From Flavobacterium inviolabile (GTDB taxonomy: Bacteria; Bacteroidota; Bacteroidia; Flavobacteriales; Flavobacteriaceae): DNA of 64,000 nt. Location: NCBI RefSeq assembly GCF_013389455.1, contig NZ_CP058278.1, positions 1,984,001-2,048,000 on the forward strand. The letters are read 5' to 3'. Made by a program: the position numbers and the translations under genes. Each line of letters starts with the position of its first letter. Within the stretch, counting starts at the first letter, position 1. Below, one piece after another: positions 26,088 to 35,403 of this stretch. The notes below the pieces were generated by a model. The model was given only the letters and a program-made list of their open reading frames with translations. It was not told the DNA's origin and made no database searches.

Positions 26088-26837
26088 ATGAGTCTGATAG
26101 CTGTTTTTAGCGATGTTCACGGCAATCTGCCGGCACTTCGAACGGTAATGAATGATATTGAAAGCCGGAAACCGGACCAGGTATATTGCCTGGGTGATCT
26201 GGTTGATTTTGCACCATGGACAAATGAAGTGATTGCGCTGTTGAGAAATTCGCACATTCCCTGTATTATGGGAAATCACGACGAGCGCATTGCCTTTAAT
26301 TATGATGTTATCCCGCTCAGTAAACACAGTGAAGCGGAAACCATGGCAAGAATTCAGGCTATTGATTATACCCGCAAAACGATTACACCGGAAAACAAAC
26401 TGTTTTTAGGGAAACTGCCCCGTAAAATAAGACTCACCTATACTCAGCAAGGAGTCGAAAAAGACATACTGCTGGTACATGGCAGTACCAGAAGCAACGA
26501 AGAATACATTTATGAAAACCACAGCGAAGCGGACCTGTATGAAATGATGCAGCAGGAAAAAGCAGCAGTGCTAATCATGGGACATACCCATTTATCCTAT
26601 ATCCGCAAGATTCAGCTGGAAAACGGACAACCGGAAAAGCTGGTGCTGAATTGCGGTTCTGTGGGACGTTCCAAAGAAGGCGAATCACAGGCAACTTATT
26701 TGCTGCTGCACATTGACGAGCAGACCACAACGGCAGAACTGGTCAAATTAGCCTATCCGGTAGAAGAAACTGCCGAAGGCATTATGGCCAGTGATATTCC
26801 GGAGTTTTATGCCAATTACCTGCTGTATCAGAAATAA
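26088..26837 (+). CDS. Metallophosphoesterase (YfcE/MJ0936-like)
   Basis: 249 residues with the calcineurin-like motif series: FSDVHGN (residues ~7-13), LGDLVDFAP, MGNHDERI (~63-70), LLVHGS and MGHTHLSY. These bind a two-metal centre that hydrolyses phosphodiesters or phosphomonoesters. Cytoplasmic, no signal peptide. Substrate cannot be assigned. A perfect -7 box TAAATTTG lies at 26053-26060 without a clear -33 element. Confidence 0.85.
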   Translation: MSLIAVFSDVHGNLPALRTVMNDIESRKPDQVYCLGDLVDFAPWTNEVIALLRNSHIPCIMGNHDERIAFNYDVIPLSKHSEAETMARIQAIDYTRKTITPENKLFLGKLPRKIRLTYTQQGVEKDILLVHGSTRSNEEYIYENHSEADLYEMMQQEKAAVLIMGHTHLSYIRKIQLENGQPEKLVLNCGSVGRSKEGESQATYLLLHIDEQTTTAELVKLAYPVEETAEGIMASDIPEFYANYLLYQK

Positions 26838-26845
26838 AACGGTTG

Positions 26846-28843
26846 TTAAAACCGGATTTCAATAGTTGTTCCTTCTTTTATTTTTGAAACAATATTGATG
26901 GTTCCGTTTATGGCTTTCACTCTTTCGGTTATATTTTTTAAGCCCAGCCCCAGCTTTATTTTCAGCGGGTTAAATCCCTGTCCGTTGTCCCATATTCGTA
27001 TAGTGGTATAGTCGCCGGTTTTCAGTACAGAGACAAAACATTTTTCTGCCCGGGCATATTTATTGACATTTTGTATCGCCTCCTGTACAATCCTGTAAAT
27101 ATTAATCTTGCATTCGATGGTAATGGAAGACCAATCAATGTATTTATCTATAATAGTGTCAAATTTTGTATTGAAATTATTCTGTTGCCCGTTAACCAAG
27201 CGGGTAAGGATTTCGGGAAGATTCCGGTCGTCAATAAGCGGGTCATCCATTAAATTGTGGGATATTTTCCGGATTTCGGTTTCCGTTTTTTCCAGCTCCC
27301 GGATGAGCTCCGTTTTTTTACTTTCCGGCTCGGCTTGTAACTGTATCAGGTTAAAACGTGTTGTGAATACGCTGTTAATGATCCCGTCATGTAGTTCCAT
27401 AGCGATACGGTTCCGCTCTTCTTTACGGGCTTTTTCCGTTTCGGCCTGCTGCGCAAAGAACAACCGGTAGATTTTTTCATTGGCCGTTTGCTGTTCCTGA
27501 AAATAATTCAATTCCTTATTTTTCATTTTTAAACGGTATATCACCAATAAGGAACCCAGGAAGAAAAAAAGCACACATGATCCAATGATAATCTTGGTGT
27601 TCTTGTCGGACAGTATTCTGTTTTCCTCTTCCACCTGTTTGGTTTCATAAGCAATCCGGGCAAAGGTGTTTTTGATCTCCCTTTCCGATTTTTTAATACT
27701 GTCATTGAATTTTATAAATCTATTGGAATAGTAAGCATTGTTTTTAGTGTCGTTTTTGATCAGTAATTTTAAAGTGGTCAACACGTCATAATTGCTTTGT
27801 ATAGCGGTGGCAAGCTTATAACTTTCTTTTAAGTACTGCAAGGCTTTCAGGGTGTCTTCCTGCGCTAAAAAATATTCTCCTATTGTAATCTTTGAAGCCA
27901 CTATTCCGGGTTTAATATCCAGATCTTCTCTTATTTTCAGCGATTCAAACAGTTCTTCCTTTACATTTTTATACCCGTTGCTTTTCATTTTGGCATGTGC
28001 GGAATTATTGAGCAGCATAGCATATAGTTTAGGGTATTCTTCTTTTAAGGCTTTGGTTTTTAAACCGATATCATACAGGTCAATTGCTTTTTCCGTTTCG
28101 CCGGTTTTTTCATAAACACCGGCCATATTGTTATAAAGGGCTATCCGGGATTTAATAAGCCTGTTTTTCGGGTAACCTTTTAGCTCCAGTTTATTGAGCG
28201 TTTCCATGGCCAGGCCAAAGTAATCCAGAGCCTTTGTATAGTCGGTTAATCCTTCTAGCGACAGGGCCATCAGGTTGTAACTTTCATATTTCAGCCGGAT
28301 ATTATTGGTTTTGGAGAGCAACCGCAGGGCATTGACGATCTCAATTTCACTTTCCGTAAAATTTCCGGCATCATAGAGAATTCCTGCTTTATAAAGGGAC
28401 GTTCTGCCGGAGTTTAAAGTATCTCTGATCCGGGCATATATTTTTTCCGATTTGGAATAATAGTAATAGGCACTGTCCAGCTGGGACTTTTCGTCATAAT
28501 AGTCGCCTATATAATAAAGTGATTTTGCGAGGTGTGTGGAATCGTATTGCTGTGCTGCAAGTTTTTTTAGCTGGAAGGACAGTTTTAAAAAAGACTCCAG
28601 TTCGTCTATAGCGTAAAATCTGGAAGCCAGATTAAACTGCAGGTTGCGGTTCACTGAGTCGTTTTCATGGTTTGACAGATAGGTCAGCAGGGCATTATAT
28701 TGTTTGTTCTTTAAAGAGTTGCTGCCGTCCGTATTCAATAAGGCAATCACTTTGGCACTATTGGAAATAGCCTCTTTTTTACGGGTACAGCCGATTACCA
28801 ATAATGACGATAAAAATAGAATAAAGTGTATTTTTTTTCTCAA
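26846..28843 (-). CDS. TPR-containing sensor histidine kinase (HisKA_3 type)
   Basis: 665 residues. A lipoprotein-like signal ends in VIGC (Cys 19). Residues ~55-380 are helical TPR repeats facing the periplasm, a transmembrane helix lies at ~418-437, and a short coiled coil leads to HisKA_3 with phosphoacceptor His 485 in NRIAMELHDGIIN. The HATPase domain shows NVNKYARA, DNGQGF and GLGLKNITERV. This NarL/LuxR-partner class suggests that the LuxR-type regulator at 30.3 kb, otherwise orphan, is its partner; the pairing is inferred. Stimulus unknown. Confidence 0.87.
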   Translation of the reverse strand: MRKKIHFILFLSSLLVIGCTRKKEAISNSAKVIALLNTDGSNSLKNKQYNALLTYLSNHENDSVNRNLQFNLASRFYAIDELESFLKLSFQLKKLAAQQYDSTHLAKSLYYIGDYYDEKSQLDSAYYYYSKSEKIYARIRDTLNSGRTSLYKAGILYDAGNFTESEIEIVNALRLLSKTNNIRLKYESYNLMALSLEGLTDYTKALDYFGLAMETLNKLELKGYPKNRLIKSRIALYNNMAGVYEKTGETEKAIDLYDIGLKTKALKEEYPKLYAMLLNNSAHAKMKSNGYKNVKEELFESLKIREDLDIKPGIVASKITIGEYFLAQEDTLKALQYLKESYKLATAIQSNYDVLTTLKLLIKNDTKNNAYYSNRFIKFNDSIKKSEREIKNTFARIAYETKQVEEENRILSDKNTKIIIGSCVLFFFLGSLLVIYRLKMKNKELNYFQEQQTANEKIYRLFFAQQAETEKARKEERNRIAMELHDGIINSVFTTRFNLIQLQAEPESKKTELIRELEKTETEIRKISHNLMDDPLIDDRNLPEILTRLVNGQQNNFNTKFDTIIDKYIDWSSITIECKINIYRIVQEAIQNVNKYARAEKCFVSVLKTGDYTTIRIWDNGQGFNPLKIKLGLGLKNITERVKAINGTINIVSKIKEGTTIEIRF

Positions 28844-28873
28844 AACGCCTGCTTTAGTAACTCAAAAATAAGC

Positions 28874-28912
28874 TATAAAACCTACAAATTGTAATAATCT
28901 GCAGGTTTTATA
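28874..28912 (-). terminator. Hairpin after the small lipoprotein gene
   Basis: A 10-base stem TATAAAACCT/AGGTTTTATA with a 19-base loop, followed on the minus strand by CTTATTTTTG. Likely ends the small lipoprotein transcript before the histidine kinase start. Confidence 0.5.
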
Positions 28913-28923
28913 ACTTAAAAAAA

Positions 28924-29136
28924 TCAGCCTTGCGCTTTGTCTTTGTCCTTATTTCCGTTATCGGTAGCCGATGAATTTGCCTGGGTGGTATTGCCTTCAT
29001 CCTTAGAAAAAAGGGAAGTATTCGTTTTCGAATCGGTACCGGTGTTTTTTTCAAAAGCTTCCAGACCATCGTCTGAGCAGGAAGAAAAACAGATAACGGT
29101 GATAACACAACCGGTGAGTAGTAATAGCTTTTTCAT
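28924..29136 (-). CDS. Small secreted lipoprotein
   Basis: 70 residues: a lipoprotein signal ending FSSC (Cys 20) followed by a short polar, Asn/Thr/Asp/Lys-rich tail (SKTNTSLFSKDEGN, NGNKDKDKAQG) with no folded core. Such peptides are frequent beside Bacteroidota two-component genes. It lies between the histidine kinase and the LytTR regulator on the same strand, but a hairpin separates it from the kinase. Function unknown; it could be a surface peptide or signalling accessory. Confidence 0.6.
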   Translation of the reverse strand: MKKLLLLTGCVITVICFSSCSDDGLEAFEKNTGTDSKTNTSLFSKDEGNTTQANSSATDNGNKDKDKAQG

Positions 29137-29475
29137 GTTTGTTTTGTTTTAAAGGTTAACCGGCAGGCATGTTTTTGAGTAACCAGCCGGATGCAATTGT
29201 TTTATACTCATTAATACTGTTGAGCAGCCATGAGCGTTGTGTAGAAAAAGCAGGGATAGTGCTGTTCCGGGCTATAGTGAATGCTGTTACCGGTATACGG
29301 TAAGGTTTCCCCATTTACTATAGCAGGTGTGATTAATCGATTTCACTAAAACAAATTAAAGCGTTAACAAGGAGTTATCCTCGGAGTTTTGACGCTATAT
29401 AGTGAAACAGGGGATTTTGTGAGGAAAGCATTTGATTTGCGTGGTGTAATTTTTTATTTATTAATAGTATGTTTA
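29137..29475. other. Intergenic region without a supported gene
   Basis: 339 bases between the small lipoprotein and LytTR genes. A 44-codon frame without a start codon ends at 29211 on the minus strand; I do not accept it as a gene. No clear promoter pair, operator or terminator seen. Confidence 0.5.
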
Positions 29476-30189
29476 TTATAAATTCATTTTATTTACAATA
29501 ATTTCAACGTTGTATTTGTAATGTAGTGAAAAAGGTATTGTTTCGTTATAGTTTAAAAAGCATTTGGATTTGCCGAAATTGATTCTGGAAACATGGAAAA
29601 TATTGACGATATAACTTTTATGAATCCTCAGGAAGAAAAAAGGCAAACTGCTTTCAAAATGCTTTAATGTTTTATAGGCATTGACGATTTTACCATTGCA
29701 CATCTGGATGTCTGTGGTATTGTTATCGGCTTTTAAGTAGACAATATCTTTCAGATCAACAAACTGGTAATCGCTGTATGATTTTATACAGATGTTGGAG
29801 AAAAGCTGATCCGGAGTTCTTTTTTCGAACTTAAAGAGCATTTTGCCAAACTCCTGTAGGGGGAATGGCTGTAACAGATAATCGGAAAATCCGGACTGAA
29901 TAGCGGCTAATGTATGTGCAGAAGTCCCGGAAAGGGCAACAAAGTAAGGCATCGTTGCCAGGAATTGGAAAGATTCGGATATGCTAGCGAACAGGGCTTT
30001 GTTTTGGTCAGGATTTTCTGGAATTTCAATAAAAACCAAATGGGGTTTAATCGTAATAATATGCTGTAATGTTGTTTGGCTGTCATTGAATATACCGGCA
30101 CAGATATAATTCGGAAAATAGTTGAAATTTTCCTGTATTTCGGCAGTATAGCGGTTGTCGTCGTCGATAATGATATAGGAAAAACACAT
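29476..30189 (-). CDS. LytTR-family response regulator with degenerate receiver
   Basis: 237 residues: receiver-like domain (~4-120) and LytTR DNA-binding domain (~135-237, with DIVYLKADNNTTDI and FFLRIHKSYIVNI). The acidic pocket IIDDDN is kept. The phosphoacceptor Asp, however, is replaced by Glu 55 (LVFIEIPE), and the conserved Lys before Pro-Phe is Gln 107 (YLLQPF). The protein may therefore be locked in one state or respond to a ligand rather than phosphorylation. It is divergent from the LuxR-type regulator next door. Confidence 0.82.
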   Translation of the reverse strand: MCFSYIIIDDDNRYTAEIQENFNYFPNYICAGIFNDSQTTLQHIITIKPHLVFIEIPENPDQNKALFASISESFQFLATMPYFVALSGTSAHTLAAIQSGFSDYLLQPFPLQEFGKMLFKFEKRTPDQLFSNICIKSYSDYQFVDLKDIVYLKADNNTTDIQMCNGKIVNAYKTLKHFESSLPFFFLRIHKSYIVNIFHVSRINFGKSKCFLNYNETIPFSLHYKYNVEIIVNKMNL

Positions 30190-30280
30190 AATAAGCGGCT
30201 TGAATGAATAAGCAAGCTAAAAAAGAGATCGCTCTTATTGTTGTTTAAAAACTACCATAAATGTTAAATATAATTAAGTG

Positions 30281-30934
30281 ATGAATATTCTTATTGTGGA
30301 CGATCACCCGATGACCGTAAATGGCTATATCTACTCCCTTCAAAATTTTTGTTTGTCGCAGTCCCTTACGCTCAATATCAGTAAAGCCTATACCTGCGAG
30401 GAAGCGTTCCACCTTATAAAGAACGCGAAGCATAATCCTGTAGATATTGCCATTATTGATAAAAGTTTACCGGCTTATGAAGAACAGTCAATTTATTCCG
30501 GAAGTGAACTGGCATTGTATATCCGTACCCATTTGCCACACTGTAAGATTATCATGATCACCGCTCATACAGAGGTTATTGTTGTCTATGATATTGTCAA
30601 AAAGGTCAGACCGGAAGGCCTGGTTATCAAAAATGATATCACACCGGAAAATCTTCCGGTTATTCTTAACGAAGTAATCCATGACAACCATTACCAGAGC
30701 CCGACCGTAAAGAAATGTATTGGCGAACTATGGAAAAAAGACCTGTTGGCAGACGATTATAACCGGCAGATCCTGCTGTACTTATCCAGAGGCTTTAAAA
30801 TAAAAGAACTGGAAAATGTAATCTGCCTGTCCACCAGTGCCATTCAGAAGCGTATTATCCAGATGAAAAAGGCCTTTGATGTTGCCGAAGACGGCAGTTT
30901 GATTAAAGAAGCCTACTCCCAGAAATTCATTTAA
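30281..30934 (+). CDS. LuxR/NarL-type response regulator
   Basis: 217 residues from the ATG at 30281. The receiver has the acidic pair in VDDHP (7-8), phosphoacceptor Asp 60 (AIIDKSLP), Thr 94 and Lys 117, all canonical. The C-terminal helix-turn-helix (DYNRQILLYLSRGFKIKELENVICLSTSAIQKRIIQMKKAF) is a diverged LuxR/GerE domain. It is the plausible partner of the HisKA_3 kinase at 26.8-28.8 kb. Standing directly before the RiPP cassette, it is a candidate controller of that cassette. Both links are inferred from position. Confidence 0.85.
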   Translation: MNILIVDDHPMTVNGYIYSLQNFCLSQSLTLNISKAYTCEEAFHLIKNAKHNPVDIAIIDKSLPAYEEQSIYSGSELALYIRTHLPHCKIIMITAHTEVIVVYDIVKKVRPEGLVIKNDITPENLPVILNEVIHDNHYQSPTVKKCIGELWKKDLLADDYNRQILLYLSRGFKIKELENVICLSTSAIQKRIIQMKKAFDVAEDGSLIKEAYSQKFI

Positions 30935-31175
30935 CCGGCTCAATTTTAACATTTCCGGTTTAAAAACTTCCTCCTTTGTTAAAGGTAGCAGACGAATGTT
31001 TCGTTATTGCTGCGGACTTATTATTTTAGATTTAAATAATTGACACTTTATTTGTTAAAAATCAGGTTTAAAATATGGTTTTGTGTCTTTTGTTTGAATT
31101 GTTTTCTTGTATTTATTGTTTTTTATTGACGGTTTCCGGTGAAGTTTTCAACGGAGGTAAAATAGAACGTTACAG

Positions 31176-33581
31176 ATGAAGTGCCATAAAATAATATTGA
31201 TAATCGCCTTATTACTACCCATGATCTTATCTGCCCAGATACTAAATGTATCAGGGATGCTTGCTGATAAAACCGGTAAGCCGTATGAATTGGCAGAAAT
31301 CGTATTGTATAAAAATGATTCCGTTGCAGTTGCGGTGGAATTTTCGGATGTAAACGGGAAATTCAATATTAAAGTACAGGAAGGGGATTATGCACTGGCT
31401 ATAAGACAATTCGGAAAAATAATATACAGTAGGGAATTGGTTTTAAATAAAGATACCGATTTAGGAGTTATAAACATTGAAAGCATGCAGCAATTACAGG
31501 AAATAATCGTACAGGGTAAGACCAAACTGATCGAAAGAAAAGTGGACAGGCTGGTCTTTAATGTCGAAAATTCCCAGTCGGCTGCCGGCGGGGATGCCAT
31601 CGATGTTTTGAAAGTCACCCCAAATATTAATGTCCAGAACGATCAGATCAGTATAATTGGCAAAAGTACTTTGGCGGTAATGATCAATGACCGGATAATG
31701 CAGTTGTCGGGCGACGACCTGATAAACTTTCTGAAAACCATTCCGGCCGATAACATCAAAAATGTAGAGGTGATAACGACTCCGCCGGCAAAATATGATG
31801 CAGAAGGCAACAGCGGACTGATTAATATCAAGCTAAAAAAAACACCGGATAACAGCTGGAATGCCACTGTTTTTGGTGCCTATAAACAAGCGGCTTACGG
31901 TACCGGAAGTACCGGCGGAAATTTTAACTATAACAAGGATAAAATGGCATTCGTTTTAAGCACGAATTACACAAAGGGCAGTTACCGCGGAAAAGAAGAA
32001 AGCAGCATATATTATCCGGCAAAATTATGGGAAAGCAAAGGCATAGCAAAATATGAAAGTGACTTGTGGAACGGCAGGGCGGGAGTAGACTACCAGTTTA
32101 CCAAAAAATGGAATATGGGGGTACAGTATATCGGAAGCTTTAACAAACCGGATATTGAAGATGATAACGAAACAAATATCATCGATGCTAATCCCGGAAT
32201 TCCAAATGGCGTTATAACAACAAAAGGAAAGAATTTAAGAAAGCGGAACCTGAATACACTGAATTGGCATACCAATGTTGACCTGGATACTTTGGGCAGA
32301 AAAATCAGTGCCGATTTTGACTATCTGAATTATATTGCCGATAACGATGCCGTATTTCATTCCGATACTTATAATTCGGCACAGGCCGAAGTTCCAAACG
32401 GTAGGGTAGCCGCCAATAACCTGATTCATCAGAAGATTAATAACTATTCCGGGCAGGTTAATGTAGAACATCCTTTGCAATGGATGAACCTGAGCTACGG
32501 AACAAAACTGTCTTTTTCCAAAACAAGGAACGATGTCGCCTATTTTGATATAACTGGTAGCATCCCTCTTTTTGATACCTCACAAAGTGACCAGTTCGAA
32601 TACAAAGAAAATACTCAGGCACTGTATGCTTCCGGGAATAAAAAATTTGGCAATAATAAATGGGAAACCCAGTTGGGATTACGAATGGAAAACACCCGGA
32701 CAGAAGGCTATTCGATCGTACTCAATGAGAAAGTTAAAAAAGAATATACACAGTTTTTTCCAACGGCTTATATAACCTATACCCCGAATGAGCAGCATTC
32801 TTTCTCATTGAACTACAGCAAAAGGATAAACAGACCCGGATTTAATGCCCTGAACCCGTTTAAATGGTACTCCAGTCCGTATGCTTATTCGGAAGGAAAT
32901 CCGTATTTACAGCCTTCTTTCTCCCACAATATTGAGGCAAATTACGGCTACAGGGATCTGCTGCAAACAACCCTGTTTTTTTCCAGAGATACCGATAATT
33001 CGGGACAGGTGGTTTTATTAAACGAAAGTGATTATACACAAAGGGTAACCAGACTGAATTATTTCGATAGCTATAGTTTCGGATTTCAGCAGGTTTACAT
33101 CTTTAAAAAATTCCATTGGCTGGAAAGCCAGAATATGGTGGTCGGATATTTTCAGCATTCCGATTCAAAAATTTATCCGGTTACTCCAAGAAGTAATGAA
33201 GGTTTGGGAGGAAGTATCGGGACTTCCAATAATTTCATCTTAAATAAAGATAAAACAATCCGGGCCGGATTCGATTTGCAGTACCAGTTTCCGAACAGAT
33301 CCGGCGACTTGGTCTATAATTACGGGATTACGCAGCTTAATGTATCGGCACGTTTCTCCTTTTTAGATAAAAAACTGCAACTGACAATAGTGGGGAACAA
33401 TCTGCTGAAAGCCTATGATTTTAATAATAAGAGTAACCGCAACGGTATAGAAGCTTATTATAAAGGATATTACGATACCCGGTACTGCAGAGTCAGTTTA
33501 CTATACAAATGGGGAAGCTCAAAAGTAAATGTTGCGGAACGCCAGGTTAGTAATGAAGAAGAAAAAAACAGAACAAACTGA
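31176..33581 (+). CDS. Outer-membrane beta-barrel protein preceding RiPP cassette
   Basis: 801 residues: signal peptide (IILIIALLLPMILSAQ), carboxypeptidase-like domain (~22-100), plug-like domain (~105-225, with LIERKVDRLVFNVENS and ITTPPAKYDAEGNSGLINI) and a PF14905-type barrel. A close paralogue of the barrel at 8.5-10.8 kb. It ends 111 bases before the precursor peptide gene and is on the same strand. Candidate roles are outer-membrane passage or receptor for the modified peptide, but no sequence feature proves this. Its N-terminal domains are typical for the family. Confidence 0.82.
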   Translation: MKCHKIILIIALLLPMILSAQILNVSGMLADKTGKPYELAEIVLYKNDSVAVAVEFSDVNGKFNIKVQEGDYALAIRQFGKIIYSRELVLNKDTDLGVINIESMQQLQEIIVQGKTKLIERKVDRLVFNVENSQSAAGGDAIDVLKVTPNINVQNDQISIIGKSTLAVMINDRIMQLSGDDLINFLKTIPADNIKNVEVITTPPAKYDAEGNSGLINIKLKKTPDNSWNATVFGAYKQAAYGTGSTGGNFNYNKDKMAFVLSTNYTKGSYRGKEESSIYYPAKLWESKGIAKYESDLWNGRAGVDYQFTKKWNMGVQYIGSFNKPDIEDDNETNIIDANPGIPNGVITTKGKNLRKRNLNTLNWHTNVDLDTLGRKISADFDYLNYIADNDAVFHSDTYNSAQAEVPNGRVAANNLIHQKINNYSGQVNVEHPLQWMNLSYGTKLSFSKTRNDVAYFDITGSIPLFDTSQSDQFEYKENTQALYASGNKKFGNNKWETQLGLRMENTRTEGYSIVLNEKVKKEYTQFFPTAYITYTPNEQHSFSLNYSKRINRPGFNALNPFKWYSSPYAYSEGNPYLQPSFSHNIEANYGYRDLLQTTLFFSRDTDNSGQVVLLNESDYTQRVTRLNYFDSYSFGFQQVYIFKKFHWLESQNMVVGYFQHSDSKIYPVTPRSNEGLGGSIGTSNNFILNKDKTIRAGFDLQYQFPNRSGDLVYNYGITQLNVSARFSFLDKKLQLTIVGNNLLKAYDFNNKSNRNGIEAYYKGYYDTRYCRVSLLYKWGSSKVNVAERQVSNEEEKNRTN

Positions 33582-33692
33582 TAACGATTATACGGAAACA
33601 AAAACAATCATAATAATTACTTGCAAGTTATCCGACTGTTCGGAGAAATAATAGACAGGAAACTATAAATTATAACAACTAAATTTTTTAAC

Positions 33693-33947
33693 ATGAAATC
33701 AAACCAACTTAAAAAATTTGATGCTACTCAATTCGAGGTGCTTCAAACAAAAGGAGAAGTTCTAAAAGGAGGATTCTCAAATGCATTAAGTACTTCTAAT
33801 GCCGGTGGTATCAGTGCTAATTCATTTAATGGTTACAAATGTACTGTTACAAACAGCGGTAACTGCGTGAAAGGATGTGGAGGAACTACAACACCTACTA
33901 CACCTACAACAACGACTACTGTTGCTTCCGGTATCAGCATGGGGTAA
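33693..33947 (+). CDS. GG-type RiPP precursor peptide
   Basis: 84 residues. Leader MKSNQLKKFDATQFEVLQTK then GEVLKGG ends in a double glycine at 26-27, the cleavage signal for C39 peptidases. The predicted core (28-84) has Cys 50, 58 and 62 (C-x7-C-x3-C), is Gly/Ser/Asn-rich, and ends with a Thr/Pro tail (residues 65-76 nearly all Thr). The pattern fits the GG-Bacteroidales natural-product precursor group (TIGR04149-like). The radical SAM enzyme and C39 exporter follow directly. The final modification, possibly thioether links from the Cys, is inferred. Confidence 0.85.
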   Translation: MKSNQLKKFDATQFEVLQTKGEVLKGGFSNALSTSNAGGISANSFNGYKCTVTNSGNCVKGCGGTTTPTTPTTTTTVASGISMG

Positions 33948-34077
33948 TCCTTTAGCTATAGACAACTAAGGTACTGTATGGTGCCTTAGTTGTTCTTTGC
34001 TTATTGCCATAAAGGCAGCATGCAACAGTCAGGAACCTTTTCAAAACAATACAAACTGTTCGTAAAAAGTCAAGATC

Positions 34078-35403
34078 ATGAAATACAGTCAATTTAACAG
34101 CTTGCTTCCTTATGAAGGCGATAAGTATAGTCTTTATAACTCCTTTAATAATAACGTGATCTTTTTGGATCCGGTATTAAAAGAACTGCTGGAAGCCGGA
34201 ATTTCAGAAGGAATAGATAATCTGCAGGAAATATACCCGGCTTTTTATGAACATTTAATTGACAATAAATTTTTAGTCGAAGAAAGCCTTAATGAGGTTG
34301 AAGCGGTCAAAAAGATATCGACTGGAGTTGATGAAAGCTTACGGTTTTATACGTTGACAATAAACCCAACGATGAACTGTAATTTCAAATGCTATTATTG
34401 CTATGAAACGCATATAAAAAAATCAAGAATGGAGGTTGGAGAAATCCAGCGCATACAGAAGTTTATCGACAATACTGCTTCAAAAAAAGAACTGGAAGAA
34501 TTTACGCTTTCTTTTTTTGGTGGAGAACCGTTGCTGTACTTCAATAGAAATGTAATCCCGGTTATTGATCATTTTTTAATCAGCTGTAAAATAAACAATA
34601 AAGCAGGCAATATAGCCTTTACAACTAACGGGTATCTGATCAATCAGGAATTTATCGATTATTTTGACTCTAAAGATATCAAATGCAGCTTACAGATAAC
34701 ATTGGACGGTTATCGGGAAGAACATGACAAAGTACGGTATGTCAGTAAAACAAAAGGCTCGTATTTCGAAATCATTAAAAATGTGAAACTGCTGATTCAG
34801 AACCACTTTTTTGTGACACTCCGGATCAATTATACCGATGATAATCTTGAAGATACAAATAAAATACCACTGGACTTCGCTGATGTGGCAGATGATATTA
34901 AAGAAAAATATTTAATATTTGATTTTCACAGGGTGTGGCAAAATGACCAGCTGGATGACCTGAACCTGATGCTGGATAAGAATCTTGCAGCTATCCGGGA
35001 TGACGGTTTTAATGCTAAAGGGACATATTCTCCGAACAATGTGTACGATTCCTGTTATGCAGACAAGCGGAATAGCGTGGTAATTAATTATAACGGTGAT
35101 ATTTTTAAATGTACTGCCAGGGACTTCGAAACAGTAAACAGAGCCGGTTATATTGATGAAGAAGGAGGATTGGTCTGGGAAAATGACTATCTTGAAAGGC
35201 GAATGAGTGCCAAATTCAGGAATAAACCTTGTCTGAGCTGTAAAATTATGCCGCTATGTAACGGAGGATGCTCGCAGCATGCTATGGAGCACGGAGAAGA
35301 AGGAAACGATTACTGTATATATTATGGCGATGAAAATGAGAAAAACAAAGTAGTAAACACCAAAATACAAGACATTGTTAGGGAAAATCTTCAGGAAGCC
35401 TAA
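34078..35403 (+). CDS. Radical SAM/SPASM peptide maturase
   Basis: 441 residues. The radical SAM cluster motif C-x3-C-x2-C is at Cys 101, 105 and 108 (MNCNFKCYYCYE), with FFGGEPLLYF as the SAM-binding GGE motif. The C-terminal SPASM region has many Cys (SCYADKRN, KCTARDF, CLSCKIMPLCNGGCSQH, DYCIYY) to hold auxiliary 4Fe-4S clusters. Such enzymes install thioether, C-C or epimer modifications in peptides; the precursor next to it is the obvious substrate. The N-terminal ~90 residues may bind the leader. The stop overlaps the exporter gene start by 29 bases. Confidence 0.9.
   Translation: MKYSQFNSLLPYEGDKYSLYNSFNNNVIFLDPVLKELLEAGISEGIDNLQEIYPAFYEHLIDNKFLVEESLNEVEAVKKISTGVDESLRFYTLTINPTMNCNFKCYYCYETHIKKSRMEVGEIQRIQKFIDNTASKKELEEFTLSFFGGEPLLYFNRNVIPVIDHFLISCKINNKAGNIAFTTNGYLINQEFIDYFDSKDIKCSLQITLDGYREEHDKVRYVSKTKGSYFEIIKNVKLLIQNHFFVTLRINYTDDNLEDTNKIPLDFADVADDIKEKYLIFDFHRVWQNDQLDDLNLMLDKNLAAIRDDGFNAKGTYSPNNVYDSCYADKRNSVVINYNGDIFKCTARDFETVNRAGYIDEEGGLVWENDYLERRMSAKFRNKPCLSCKIMPLCNGGCSQHAMEHGEEGNDYCIYYGDENEKNKVVNTKIQDIVRENLQEA

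Noticed and set aside
29211..29346. Forty-four codon open stretch on the minus strand ending at 29211
   Set aside because: It has no ATG, GTG or TTG start in a usable place, and a frame this long is expected by chance occasionally in such DNA. The peptide resembles nothing I recognise.
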